Assembly: GCA_013397455.1 (NCBI GenBank)
Contig: VYZB01000135.1
Location: forward strand, 626,867-690,866
DNA length: 64,000 nt
Direction: 5' to 3'
Source: Crotophaga sulcirostris
Lineage: Eukaryota; Chordata; Aves; Cuculiformes; Crotophagidae
The notes below the pieces were generated by a model. That model worked only from the letters and a program-made list of their open reading frames with translations. It was not told the origin of the DNA and searched no databases. Both the position numbers and the translations under genes were made by a program. Positions 1-12,350 of this stretch are shown here, piece by piece. Within the stretch, counting starts at the first letter, position 1. Each line of letters begins with the position of its first letter.

Positions 1-979
1 TAGATTTTCTAACAATCGACAGTTGTCCCTTTACTAGTTAATGGCATAGACAGGACTTTGGCATTCTTGCTCCTGGGTGATGTGAGGTTACTGGATATAA
101 AAATACTTCAGTACTGCCCCGTACTGTGGTTTTACCTTTTTAGCTGCTGTGTCTCTGCTGTGTCTGGTGAATATTTCCACAGCTTTTTAATGAGCTGTCT
201 TTGTAACACCTACGGCAAGGATTATAGCCGTGCAAACTTCACCTTTCCTAAGTATGTCAACCACTCTCTGTTGATGAGAAGATTCTCTCTTGGTCTTCAT
301 AGTTTAGCCCAGAATCCATTGAAGGGCCATGGAAAGACTCTGATTTGGGTAGGCTTTGTTCCAGGTCTTCATTCCAGGCCTTTGTTCTCTGGTCTTGTTT
401 CAGAAACTGCAAAATAGGGAGCTAGCTTTTACTCCTCTTTCAGCTGTCCACAGAAGGAGAAGAGCCAAACCTGGACTAAGGCAATTCAGAATGAAGCATT
501 GTCCTGATTTCACAAACAGTGAATTCTCTTTAGCTCCTGTGTGTGTAGTATTGCCCCTGTCTGCAGTGGTTAACTCTTGACCCATGTGCTGAGACTCCCA
601 CACTTTGAGTCTTGTGCAGTGCGTACAGGCACAACTAACTGTGCACTGCTGTCATTCTGGAGGGGCTGTTTTTTCATACCTGTGCCCTGCATGGCTAGTA
701 CAGTAAACTTTATTTATGTAACACAGCAGTCGCTATTGTTTTGAGTAAAAACCAGTGTTAACTATTGTTTTCAGCCTGACGCATCTGTGTTCGCGCACAT
801 GGCTTGGCTGTGACTTCTGTTATTAATACAGAAACTTTACACATGCCTTAATTTTTTTTTCCCATTTTATGACATTTGGAGTGGAATGAGTTTTGTAGAG
901 AGCAAGTTCAGATCCATTGAAAAAGGGCAGGTTTAAGACCAGGGGTGCTGGATCAGGGGTCCATAGAAATGCAAGATAT

Positions 980-992
980 GGGGGGGGGGGGG
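980..992. repeat. poly-G run (13 G)
   Basis: A run of 13 consecutive G on the + strand follows GATAT and precedes AATTGTG. Such runs are prone to length variation and sequencing error. Confidence 0.9.
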
Positions 993-1558
993 AATTGTGA
1001 CTATGAAAATGTGTTATTGCAGCGGCTTGTTGAGGTACAGTTTGAACTGTAAGACTGGATCCTGCCTTGCGACGTTCACCTGTCTGATACTATTGACATG
1101 GTTGGTATTGGAAACAGACTTTGGAATATTGACAAATAAAGGGTGTTTTCCAAGAGTTTGGTGTGTGTTTGCCCTATTGATCAAAACTGTCCTTTCCATA
1201 ATAGTCATTAATTATTTTTTGATTGCTGTATTGGGAAACAGAGGTGGTGACTGTCTCAGAGTCAATGTAAATCATTCTACTCCTTCTAGGAAAGACTAAG
1301 CTGAGCTAATATCCTTAAGCTGTAACAATTAGTAGATCAATGGGCTGCCTTGTAGGGTTCCCTTGTCTAGTTGCTGATACTGCTTTTAGGCAGTGTGTAT
1401 AGCTGTTTTGGTTTTTTTTCTTGTTCCTGCAATTTGGAGGCTTTCTAGTACTGCCTGCCAAGATGTTGCTGATTTATGACACATGCATAGTGGTTTTATA
1501 ATGTGGACTGATATCCACTTGGAGCACAAAGGAAATGGGAGTTTGCTGATGTCAATTT

Positions 1559-1596
1559 AATTAGAATGGTTTCTGGTAATTAGAATGGTTTCTGGT
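1559..1596. repeat. 19-bp perfect tandem duplication
   Basis: The unit AATTAGAATGGTTTCTGGT occurs twice head to tail without mismatch (1559-1577 and 1578-1596). This looks like a recent local duplication by slippage. Confidence 0.95.
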
Positions 1597-1673
1597 TACT
1601 CTGGTTGAGGCTTGAAATGAACAGTAATGCCTGTATTTCTGTGGACCTTTAAATACAGTGTTCTGTAAGTCCT

Positions 1674-1691
1674 TTCCTTCCTTCCTTCCTC
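1674..1691. repeat. (TTCC)n microsatellite
   Basis: Four to five TTCC units in a pyrimidine-rich stretch. Confidence 0.85.
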
Positions 1692-1836
1692 TTTACTGTC
1701 TCCTAACCTACCAAATAATGTCAACAAGAGTCATATGAGGCAGGTTTCTAACCTACATAAATATATCTGAATCAAAACTTGCAGAAATATCTGTAGATTT
1801 AAACTGATCGCCATTAGTTCACTGTAAAGGTATTGG

Positions 1837-1850
1837 GTGTGTGTGTGTGT
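1837..1850. repeat. (GT)7 microsatellite
   Basis: Seven uninterrupted GT dinucleotides. Confidence 0.9.
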
Positions 1851-3291
1851 AAATTTCTGTTCCATTATGTATGGAAAATTTGTTGTCGGACTCTTTCTTT
1901 TGATGTAAAGGCTGTGGTGTTACTTTGCTCTGATATTGTGCTGAACCGCCAGCTGCACTGGGCAGCTCTGGTGTGAGTAGGACCATCATAATTCTGATCA
2001 TCTTGCCTCGCAGCAGCTGCTCAATGGCTGTTTCTAGCTTCCCTCTACATCAAAGGCAGGAAGAAGAACCAGTCTTTACCTCATAACCTATTGCTAGACT
2101 TTGGCCAGAAAAGGGCAGGCATAAGTCGGGTTTGCCAGTTGTTTACTGTCCATAATTGATCCTGTGATTATTGGCAATGATGGGCATGGTACAGGTCACA
2201 AGTTTCTTCCCTGTCTTATTCCTGTGATGGAGGAGAAGGAGGAGAAGAAATTAGGGATAAATGTATAGATTACATTATGTTCTTTCAGGTTATGTCCAAA
2301 TCTGGGTTGATGTTGTTTTCCCCAGCAAGGGCATCAGAATTGTAAGACCAAGGTGAGAAGAAAGAGGCGAATGAATCTTTTAATGCAGAGAGCATTCTAA
2401 ATTTAATGTAGGGAGAAGTGTAGCTGTTTTCATGTGTACAGAGAGGAAATGACTCTACTAAAGAGTCTGCCATGGAGGCCCAAGAGTGTAATAGTTTCTC
2501 CTGCAGGGAAAGAGAAGTTGGAAGCTGTGGAAAGGAATGGGAGAAAAATTCAGGCAAAGAATATGAGGCATCTGCTTGTCTTCAGGTAAACTGTCCCCTG
2601 TTTGGATCAAAATCGGAGTAGTTACATTTATATAAAAGTTCATCATGGCATTCTTCCAACCTCTTGATTATCATTGCCATGACACAACTTCCAGGCTCTC
2701 CAGTTAAATGAGCACTGTTCTGAAGGAAAAGGAGGGGGCTATCTGTAACCGTGGTTTTACAGACACAAGCTATAAGACTTCCTTTCCATTTTGCAGTATC
2801 CTTTTTTGCTAGCAGGTTTGGGCTGGGAGAGAAAAGTCTCATGCCTCTCCTTCAGTGAGAATTTTAGGGAATATTACCAGCATACAAAGGAAAAGTTAAA
2901 ATATTTGTACCAGGAACCATCAAGGTGTTTCCCTTTCTTCCGTCCTGTGAACATGTGTCACTTGTGATATGGAAGGGACTGCAACAAGGCAATGAGAAGA
3001 AGCAACTTGCCTTTATAGATACATGAAAAATAAATAAATGAAAATAAAAGGTAATGCCCAAGAACATGGATGCTAAAACCAATGCTTTATATTAATATGA
3101 ATATGCAAGTCAAAGAACTAGATGTAAGTTTATTTGTTGATCTCTGTCTATTGGAAAAGGACCATCGTCCTTTATTAGCCCGATACAGAATAGATATAGT
3201 CCAAGGGAAAAAAGGAAGTCTAATATCCTTTCCGCAGACTTAGAGAAAAAGATAATTTAGCTTTTCTAGGAAAAATAGAAGCACTTCAGTG

Positions 3292-3334
3292 GAAATTTTG
3301 GTTTAAATGAAACCAAATGAAATTTGGTTTAAAT
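3292..3334. repeat. imperfect short direct repeat with internal palindrome
   Basis: GAAATTTTGGTTTAAAT and GAAATTTGGTTTAAAT lie about 10 bases apart, separated by GAAACCAAAT. The GGTTT and AAACC parts can also pair as a small hairpin. Local slippage is the likely origin. Confidence 0.6.
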
Positions 3335-6300
3335 ATCCACAGTATGCTGTCAAAAGTAATGGGAGAAATTTGGTCATAATCTTGGTTAGTATTTTACATG
3401 TTAATAGTTTTGTCTTTTTTGGAGGTTGGGTTTTTTTTTCAGACCTGTACAAGGTATCATGTAGTAGTGTGTCATATGGTTAAATACCACGAATAACACA
3501 TAGTGGGTGGCCAGTCCTTTTTGTTATTTTTCTTGGTTTCCTGGCATGGTTTAAGTCCATGTTGAGACTCCCCAGTACTTCAAACTTGCTGATTTTGCTA
3601 GAGCAGGGTCTTTAAAGAGACATTGTCTGTTAGATTTAGACTCAACTTTTAGGTTGAGTCAAGAAAAAGATTTTACATCGTAACACATGCAGGAAGCTTA
3701 TAAATGCAGTTCCCGAGTCTGCAAGCACTTACACGTGTTTTACTTCACATAGGAGAGTAATCTCAGGCATGTGTTTTTGCTGCTTGGGGGTTTAAAACAG
3801 GAGTCCCATTTATTATGCGTTTAGACTTTAATAGATAATTTATTAAAGAAAAGAACACACTTGTGATGTTTACTTTCTAAAAATAAAACAATGCAATTAA
3901 AATACCAGAAGATAAAGAGAATGGTCCTGTTACTGTATTTAATAAGCATTGCTAATGCTGTATGGATCAGAAACAGTATAAAACTGATCTCGTGACAGGC
4001 AATGGGCTGTCAAACTGACTTTTCCTAGCAAAATGCACAATTTTTTTTTTTAATCTACCATTATGAGATCTTGTTAGAACTTAATTTGCATCAGATGCTA
4101 ATTTGATGAGTGGTCTGATGGTTTCTTCCTGCTGCCTTTTAATTCACTTGTAACTCAACATTTTTAATAGGATGGTGGGGGTTTGTCTTGCCTTTGAGTC
4201 AAATTCTCCTTTTTAGTAAGAACAAAGTGTGGATATTTTGCCTAGACATTTCTCTTCCAAGGACAGAACGGTTCTCCAGCCACTCTACATAATGTTCTGT
4301 TAGTATTAGAGTTGGCATTTCTGAAAGGAAAGAAAAAAAAATTAAGGGTTTTACTTTCTTTTGGAGGTGGAGGAGATGAGGAATGGGAACAGAAACTTAT
4401 TAAACACAACATTCTTGGTATTCCACAGATGGTAAAAATGGGTTACTAGTCTGCACTGCAGCAAGTGCAGTATGTTCAAGGAGGAAATATAGTCAGTAGC
4501 TAGACTTTCATTTTATTTACAGAAATAAAATGCTAAGCACTATTTTAATAACTTTAAATGACAGAGCCCATATATGTATTGTACATTCAATTTGAGTAGT
4601 CTAGACAGACTGTTTTCCAAGGAAAATACATTTTCATCAGTATTTGTGGTATGATTCATGGTGGTGAAGAGGCAAATAACTCTTTTTATGACTGGAAGTT
4701 GCCTTAACTTGCAGCCACAAGGAAACAAGTCAATGACCGGATGATAGTGGTGGAAACTAACATTTTATAGTAATAGAGGTCTACACCTTATGCTGAGTTG
4801 AAGGTTTTATTTTTCCAAGGATGGCAATATATCACAAAACATTCTGCCGTTGTTTACAAACAACCAAAGGTGGTCTCTGTGATGACTCACAGTCCACATT
4901 TTCGATTTGCAAAGCTCACAGGCGACTTAAAAGGTGTACAGTCTGTAGGAGGCTGTGATTTGGTCTAAGTAGTTCTAAAACTTTGTGCGTGCCCCCAGAG
5001 TAGAGTGCATACAGCAGCTGTATCTTGTGTAGTTAATAATTAGCAAAGCATTAAAGAGAGAAATGGAAGTTTGGTAGCCTTACAGTTTCAGTCTGACAAG
5101 TGATGGTATACAGCTTCACACACACCTTGGATTTATTTTATATCTCTATGTAACTCCATTAAAGGCAAAGGATTGTACTGATAACTCTTTCTGTGCTATC
5201 TGCCCCACATAAAAGGAATGGAAATCTTTTCTTATGACTGTTTTAAGACTCTGCAGCTGAGGTCAAGGGTTTTCAAAGTGATTGGTGAGCAAGTTCCTGT
5301 CCTCCTTTTCTTGACTAGTAGGAATATGGAAGATAAGTCTGGTCATCCACCAGAAAAAACATCATATTCTTTAAGGAAGATGTAAAATTGTGTGTAAATA
5401 TAAACATTTAAATAATGTACTCTACAGCAAAATATGTTGCATAATAACATAATGGTTGTGTGTAGCAATCTAATTGGGAGAGATACTGAGGGAAGAAATT
5501 GCAGTTAATCTTGTTGATAAAGGCTTACCAGCGATTAACTCTAACTTTAGTACTAGAAATTTTATAAATTTTTAAAAATTATTATCATTTTACCATGCAG
5601 ACCAGAAGGAAACAATGCATTGCATTTTTAAATCACAATATTTAAAATCTTTGCTCTAATAACTTCAAGGTTTTAGGCTTTCATCTAATACACAATATGA
5701 TTCTTCCAATGACACTGTGAAATGGCGTGTTTGTGATGAGCATGACACAGCGTCAGGCATGCAAAAGGTTTGTGTGTGTCCTTCAGACTATCTGGATACT
5801 ACTGCAATATAATTATTAAATGGAAAGTGTGCGTTAGAGCTTGGTTCAGTTAGCGTGTGATCATAAGAGATTGAAAGGAACAAATGGAGCTGTGATCTTG
5901 AAGGTACTGAACTGCTGGATTGCAATTAAGCCATCCTCATGCAGGACCATAAAGGAATATCAGTTGCCTCACCTTTTGCATGGGCCGCATTGAGCAACTC
6001 TAAAAGATCAGTTTACAGGTCCACAGATATTTAGATACCAAAATTCATTGGGAGAAGAGCCAGTGCTTCCCCTTGTGCACTTTGCCGTGGTGTATAAAGA
6101 GGTTATTTTTGTAGAACCTAGAAAATTCTCCATAACTAATTGCAGACTGGTTGTGAAAGTAACATGTAATCTGAATATTGGCATTTGCTAAAGAACATTC
6201 TGCTTTTACAGGAACCATTGAAATCTCAATGGGGGGAAAAATTTCTTCAGCTCTAGGGTCGATCGGTGTATCAGAAGTTCCATCTCAGTACATGTAATTT

Positions 6301-6603
6301 CACAGTGGTTGACCATCAGGTTAAAAATAGTCCTGTTGACCACACACAGCGTAACATTTTAAAAATTAAAATTTGGCTGTGTGGATAGCTGCTGAATTAT
6401 TTGTTAAAGTCAATGCTTATAGATACCAGCAGCTAGGGGGTTACTTAAGATGTAATATAAATCAGTCCAATGGAACAGACATACTTTTTGATAATTGTAT
6501 TTCCCAAATACTAGCTAATGCAGCTGGAAAGAGTGATTGACAACTATTTTTAACTTTCTAAATATCTGTAAGTTTTCAGGGAAAAAAATAAATAGTCTTG
6601 TTG

Positions 6604-6650
6604 TCTTCTTTTTTTCCTTTCCTTTTTTTTTTTTCCCCCTTCCCCTTTTC
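6604..6650. repeat. polypyrimidine tract with false splice acceptor
   Basis: This 47-base stretch is made only of T and C and ends in CCCCTTTTC followed by AG at 6651-6652, so it looks like a strong 3' splice site. What follows does not resemble any part of ataxin-10, so it is treated as a decoy or simple repeat, not as an exon boundary. Confidence 0.75.
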
Positions 6651-6904
6651 AGAAAGCACATGGCTTATTGAGTGGATGGCAAAATGGTTTTAGCTGGTGT
6701 ACTGTGCAGTGAAGTCTGAATTAATCAGCTTCTAGATTTCTTGCTTTTGCTGTAAGGACAATGAAATTGTTGGAGAGGAGAAAGCAGTATCTGTATTATA
6801 CAATTTTCTAGGTATAGATGGATCATATGTTGCAGCAGTCAAGAGCATTAGAAGTAAAACAAAAAGAGAAACATGGAAATTGAATACTGAGACTTCCATA
6901 GCTG

Positions 6905-7135
6905 GCAATGCAATGCTTCACTTCTTCATTCTCCAGATGGGGTTTGACTGCATAAGTCTGTCCATCTTGTTGGTGAAGACCATCTTGTCCCACTTGGTCA
7001 GTTGAATCCCATCAGCTCCCAGCAGACTCAGCTTCTCAAAGGTAGATCTATGATCATATATGCCAAAACCTAAGTATGCATGTCCAGTACACGAATCGCA
7101 TTTATCATATGTCATTGACCTGACATCACACAAAT
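6905..7135 (-). mobile_element. probable CR1-type LINE ORF1 relic (SGNH/esterase tail)
   Basis: On the - strand an open frame at 7133-6918 encodes 71 residues whose second half reads LLGADGIQLTKWDKMVF followed by TNKMDRLMQ. This resembles the end of the SGNH-hydrolase (esterase-like) domain carried by ORF1 of CR1-type non-LTR retrotransposons, where the usual motif is DGxHLT followed by a K/R-G-K and an aliphatic helix. The family's histidine is a glutamine here, so the hydrolase would be dead. The fragment is short and has no recognisable 3' tail nearby, so it is an old decayed piece. The assignment rests on motif recall and could be wrong. Confidence 0.5.
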
Positions 7136-8947
7136 ACTCTGAAATGAGTTACATTTTTTTGTGTTATGAATTCCTTTTTTTTTGTGGGGAAAAGGAGTTT
7201 GGGCACTGCAGATGTAGTGTAGTAGTTGCATTGTAGTCATGACAGAGCACATGAATTGGATATATTGTGAGCTAGATCTTGTTGTGTGTAATCCATGCTC
7301 CTGGCGTAGCTCAGCTGTCTCAGGTGTTTGTAGAATTAAATCTTTCTTTTGGATTGCTGCAATTCATCACACGAGATTACTTCCATGGGGAAATGTTGCA
7401 TCATCAAGATGCTGTCTTTTGCTGCTTAGTTGTGAACAGATACAGTTGCTTTTGTATCCCAGGTTATCTGCTTGCCTGTATATTGATTTATGTCCTATAA
7501 TTAAAAGAAAAATGTTAACCATTACTAGTTAAAACCAAGCATTTCTATATAAAACTGGTGATTTTTCCATGGTACATCCACAGAGTTGTGACCTTCTCCT
7601 AGGCCCTTCTTGCTTGTTCCAGGACATAAAATTGAACAAGGACAGTATTGCTTGCTTTAACAAATATTAAGATTCCAGTGTGTGTTTATTGGAGAAATTG
7701 TAGATAATTATTATCAAACTGCAAACATTTTCATAGCATTTCATATTTGTAACACCAAGAATGGCAACTTTTAAAACATCTTTTAACTTTTTTTCTTCGT
7801 AGTCTGTGGTATTTTTTTGACAGCTTTGTCTCCAATGTATAATTATACAAAGTATAATTGATAGCTGGAAAGGTCAAGCAAGTTTCAGGTAACGACTGGA
7901 GTATCATCAACCAACCCCATGTCTCTCTGAAAGATATTTCTCGTACTAGAGTAGGTAAGGAGTTCACCAAGAGAAATAATACCCTATTCCTGTGATTTAT
8001 TGCCTTGTTAGTTATTTCTAGCAGGGAAGTATTTCCTTAAAATATCTGTTAGAAAAGTTGCGTGCCCATGCTTGCTGGCCTTCAGAAAAAATCTGAGTCA
8101 GCAGGGTGGGAACCGTAATGGCAGGCAGAAAATAATAAAAAAGTGCAATGTTCAGGGAGAGAGTTTGTATTTTAAGTCTGTATTCAGAGGAGGCTCGACT
8201 ACCTTTGTAGTAGTAGTAGAAATCTACCATATTAAATTCAGTGTTAAAATTGGAGACAAAGTTACTTGAAGCATGAGCTTTAGTTTTTCTGGGATAGAAA
8301 TCAGAAAGTATGGAGCACATCACTGTTACTAAATAATGATTTGTCCAGCTAAATAGAATTTAGCAGGGCAGCAAGGAAACAGATTCAGTTCTCTTGCTTT
8401 GGGTCTATCTGCTGCAACAAAACTTTTCAGGCTTTCCCTTGCCAGCTTAGGGAGGGTGTGTGGGGAGCAGGCAGAGCTACTCTTGCAGTTCAGGTGACAA
8501 CAAGCAGCCTATTTGTGTGGTTTTAATATAAGGAAGAAAGTTTCCTCAGATCTGGAAGAGGCAAAAAGGCCACTGTGATGTGGCAGCCACTGGTTCAGCA
8601 TGGGTCCACTTCAGTTTGTGGTAACGGTAGCTCCAAGGTCTCATTTATTTCAATCTGTCCTAAACCTTGACAGAGTCAATTAGTTCTTGTAACCAATGTT
8701 TGATATTCATATGACTGAGGAAAAAATTATTTGTTTTGGGTATAATTCTAGAATACTTTGTAAAATAATTTGAATTAGAAGAGAAAATGAAAATATTTAT
8801 GTACCGTAACAGTGATATACTGCACCCAAAGATTAATTGAGATGGAGTCTGTAGTGTATAGCTGTAATGTTGATGTTTGTCATTTATATGAAATTGATTA
8901 GTGCTTCTTTGAATTTCTCTTAATATATCTTTTGGGTTTTTTTTCAG

Positions 8948-9044
8948 CTCTTCGTTGCAGTCTCCAGTTTCTTGGAAACATTGCAGCAGGAAATGGAGAT
9001 TCCCAGAATAGCATTTGGAAGTGTGCTTTCCCAGATCTCTTCTT
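8948..9044 (+). CDS. ATXN10: ATXN10 coding exon (first in window; probably exon 4)
   Basis: The acceptor TTTTTTTTCAG precedes 8948 and the donor GTAAGC begins at 9045. The first two bases (CT) complete a codon begun in the upstream exon, most likely GCT for alanine, as the human protein has Ala-Phe-Arg-Cys at this point. The exon then reads LRCSLQFLGNIAAGNGDSQ followed by NSIWKCAFPDLF and ends with two bases of a leucine codon. It matches human FRCGLQFLGNIA and AFPELFL almost position by position. It encodes helices of the armadillo-like fold. An antisense open frame of 171 codons overlaps it but has no family resemblance. Confidence 0.93.
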
Positions 9045-9970
9045 GTAAGCATGGATGCGGGTTTTTTTTTTCTTATGTAATTTCTGTGGTTATATTCAAA
9101 TCTTTTGTACATGATAGTTGTGCCCCTACTAGCACCATGAAGCTTTAAAAAATAACTTTTGTGAGAATGGGACAATTGAGACCATATCCTGTAGTTGATT
9201 TTTTTTATTAGTCAACTGCAGGGGGAAGGACCTTTAAAAACCTGCTTGTTCTGAACCAGCAGTTCATTTCATTTAACAAACTGGAAGAAAAATCTTTCAA
9301 ATTACAAACTTCAAACATAAGCTTTATTTTAGAGGTGTTTTCAAGTACTTATATTCATTTCCAAGAACACACTTTTTCTTTATTCATTTTTATTATTAAT
9401 TTATTCTATTACTTCGTTATTCTTTATTTCTTTATTCTGCTATGCTTGTGGATCAGATGGAATCTACAGAAGTGACAATCTTTGTGTCTTCCAATACTTT
9501 TGCTCCCCCTCTTAACCTCACCACAATATATTCCTAGAGGTTTGATGATATAAGTGTAAGGAAATAGTACATAAATGATTTTTCTCATTTATGTTGGCTA
9601 GTGACAAAGTCACATTCATTCAATTTGATAGTCATTATGAGCGTGTTTTTGGTGTCCACTTGCCAATACTGGATGTAGACAGACCTTCTGATGATATAAG
9701 CAGATGATTATTATGGTTTCACCCAATTTCTAAATCTCCAGTTAGCTCCAATTTAGCTTTAGATTTGTAAATTGCCTGTTAAGTTTGACCTTTAGATAGG
9801 AGTTGGATGGTTTTCTTTGCAGTTGTCTTCCATCTCTCTTATGCAATGACAAACTCATGATTTTAGAGAAAAGACAGCAAAGAAGAAAATTCAATGGGCC
9901 GAATACCACTAGTCCGTTTTTCCAGCGTCAGTATTAACTTACTCTCTTAACTCCTTGTTTTCTCTTGAAG
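9045..9970 (+). other. ATXN10: ATXN10 intron, 926 bp
   Basis: A short intron bounded by GTAAGC and TTGAAG. The acceptor is preceded by only a modest pyrimidine tract (GTTTTCTCTTG). It is AT-rich and holds no other feature that I can support. Confidence 0.88.
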
Positions 9971-10135
9971 GACATTCCTAACGTACAGCGATGAGAAAAT
10001 TGTTGCCTATTGTTGTATGGTCCTCTTCACCTGCCTTGATTCAGATAAAGTGAGAGAACTGCTGGATCCTGGCAACTTAACTGTGGCTCTTCGCGTCCTG
10101 AAAGTCTACAAAGAGCAGTTGGAGTCTGAGTGGTC
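9971..10135 (+). CDS. ATXN10: ATXN10 coding exon (probably exon 5)
   Basis: The exon starts with G, which completes the leucine codon of the previous exon, and ends TGGTC before the donor GTATGT at 10136. It encodes 54 full codons including YSDEKIVAYCCMVLFTCLD and VLKVYKEQLESEW. Human ataxin-10 has KKIVAYSSMILFTSLN and PESEWP at the same places. The frame is open throughout and the two bases left over (TC) join the next exon to make a serine codon, where human has proline. This segment is part of the armadillo-like repeat region. Confidence 0.94.
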
Positions 10136-12338
10136 GTATGTATCTTTAGATTTATCCCCTCCTTCCCCCCTTAATTAGATGTTTTTCTGGTGTAAATCTC
10201 TGTATTAAGATGTCTAAATTTGTGACACTGGTAAGTAGAAAATGAAGTTTTATTTAGAAATTAGTAATTTGTTATATAGATCATTTTCATGATACTTTCA
10301 CTGGCTGTTTTGATGGCTGCTAAAATAAGACTGCATTTTTGTTGAGGATATAGAGAGGAATTTTAAAATCGCGGACTCTTATATTTTTTTTTAATGAAAC
10401 AGGATTCTAGAGTGCAAACTGGTTCATACTTGTGTGCTGATTTGTGGAGATTTGTGAAACAAAGTTAATGCAGAACATAGTCTTACAGACATTGGTTATT
10501 GGGTCATGCTAGGAAGACTTGTATGACTAATGCTTGTGAATACTACTTAAAATGTTGGGTGTTCTTTTTTTTTTTCTTAACAGATCTGTTGTCTACTGTA
10601 ACATGCAGTCATTTTTATACCAAAACAGAAAAGACTCTTTTTTTAATAATTTTCATAGTTTAAGAGCACCTAATAAGTGGTTTTACACCACTCAGCTTTT
10701 ATTTGTTTTGCCAGTGGCCATTCTTGTAAATATTGTTGTCAATTACACATTTGACAAATGTTCTGCCCTGTGTGAGCATGGATACACATTCAGTTAATTG
10801 TAAAGTGAGGCACTCTAAAGGGAAAAAATGTATAGTTTGTGATTTTTTTTTGCATAATCCTTTGAACGTCATGTTTAAATTCAAAATTTATTTAGGAAGA
10901 ATTGTCAGAGTTTTTTACCAGTTATTTGAAAAGTCTCTAAACATAGCTAAGATGATTGAATGAAAAGCAAATGTCATTTAATGGTTTCCTTTTTTACTAA
11001 AAAATTACTTCAAAATTTGTTTGTGGCTAGGCTCTTTTCATAACGAGGTCAATTTGCTTAGGACATAAATTGTTTTTAGAAAGGAAACTGAAAGTTTCAG
11101 GGTCAGGTGACCAGATTTCTATTTCAAAAGTGATAAATTGAGCCTTTAGTTTTGGCATCTGTCAATGTAAACACATGTGAAAGATTGCTTTTCAGATAAT
11201 TATCTTGATTATCCTTCATTTTCTTCATGTATTGATGATACTTTGAAATGTATTTTGACTGAGATATGAAAGCCAGGGAGAGCTGGAAGAAGTTGTCATG
11301 GTGTTAAATTTATATTTTAAAGGTAATTGCAGGATAAATACAGCATCAAAATAAATGCTGAGGTATCCATTTCCCTAATCTTCCTAGTCTGGAGTGCATT
11401 CTGTGGATGTTACAATGAAAATGTTTTATCCCTACTATAGATGTTTGATGTGGGTGGGAAATGGTCTCTCTTCAGCTAGTCTAGGAATTAGAAAGGGGGA
11501 AACTTCTATACAAGATATAAGACCATGATGAAGGGAACGAGGTGGGTAGAAAAGAGTAATCCTAGTCTTGCACTAGGGCAGTTGCAGAATGTTTGCCCTC
11601 TAAATCCTACCAGAACACTGAGTTCCTCTTGTAGGGAAAAAGCATTGGAATATCTTCCAGACTTTCTAAGGAAGTAATACATTTGGTTTTCTTTCATAGT
11701 ACTTTAACATTGTCTAGTTAAGATTCAAAGCTAATTATCAGTTTCCCCAACTGAAAGAAAAAGCAATAAGCTTGTAGTATATACAAGTTTCTTGGCATTT
11801 TATATAGTTTTCTTGAACTGAAGTGTAAATGGAAATATTTCAGTAATGTTGGAACTGGTTTCAAGTTGACACATGTAAAGTGCATTCACAAGTGCAAAAT
11901 CTGAACATAAAAAGTGTATTGCAACATTGCAGTATCAAGCATTGAGTAGATATTCAAACAGCATTGCCTTGAACATGAAAAAGATAATTTCTTGCAAGAA
12001 AGGGGCTGATTTTTGTGTCTTTGTAGTTCGAAAGCCTTTTTGTGATTCATCTTGTGACCGTTTTCCGCATTTCTTGATCCTCACTTCATTTGTCCTTCCA
12101 GTATTCCATTTCTTATATCTTCCATCTCAAGAAATGTATTTACTCCCTGGTTCTGCCTCATGTTCATCTGTTCATATTGTGAGATGATATCTGTCATGGT
12201 TGAGGGTAATTTAAATGGCAAAATATGTTCTTGCTTCATATTAGATTTTTCTTTTTTAAAAAAAGTGAGTTCTGTCCTCAAAGAAACTATGATATTTGTA
12301 TCTTAGAATACACGTAGTATCTTTGGTCTACTTGCTGC

Positions 12339-12350
12339 GGGGGGGGGGGG
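12339..12350. repeat. poly-G run (12 G)
   Basis: Twelve consecutive G on the + strand after GCTGC. The second long poly-G run in the window. Confidence 0.9.

Larger units (their letters stand above)
1..8947 (+). other. ATXN10: ATXN10 upstream intron (3' part)
   Basis: This AT-rich stretch precedes the first recognised exon and ends in the acceptor TTTTTTTTCAG before 8948. The exon at 8948 needs one base from the preceding exon (phase 1), so a further upstream exon must exist outside the window. I searched for a segment resembling the preceding human protein (around FRCLRNAC and FRELRVEQ) and saw none. The interval holds short tandem repeats, a 13-base G run, a long pyrimidine tract with a false acceptor, and a probable relic of a CR1 ORF1 on the - strand at about 6.9-7.14 kb. 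The rest shows no feature I can support. Confidence 0.8.

Noticed and set aside
8660..9175. 171-codon antisense open frame over the first ATXN10 exon
   Set aside because: It is the complement of a real exon plus intron, rich in Tyr/Ser/Asn from AT-rich DNA, and resembles no family I know.
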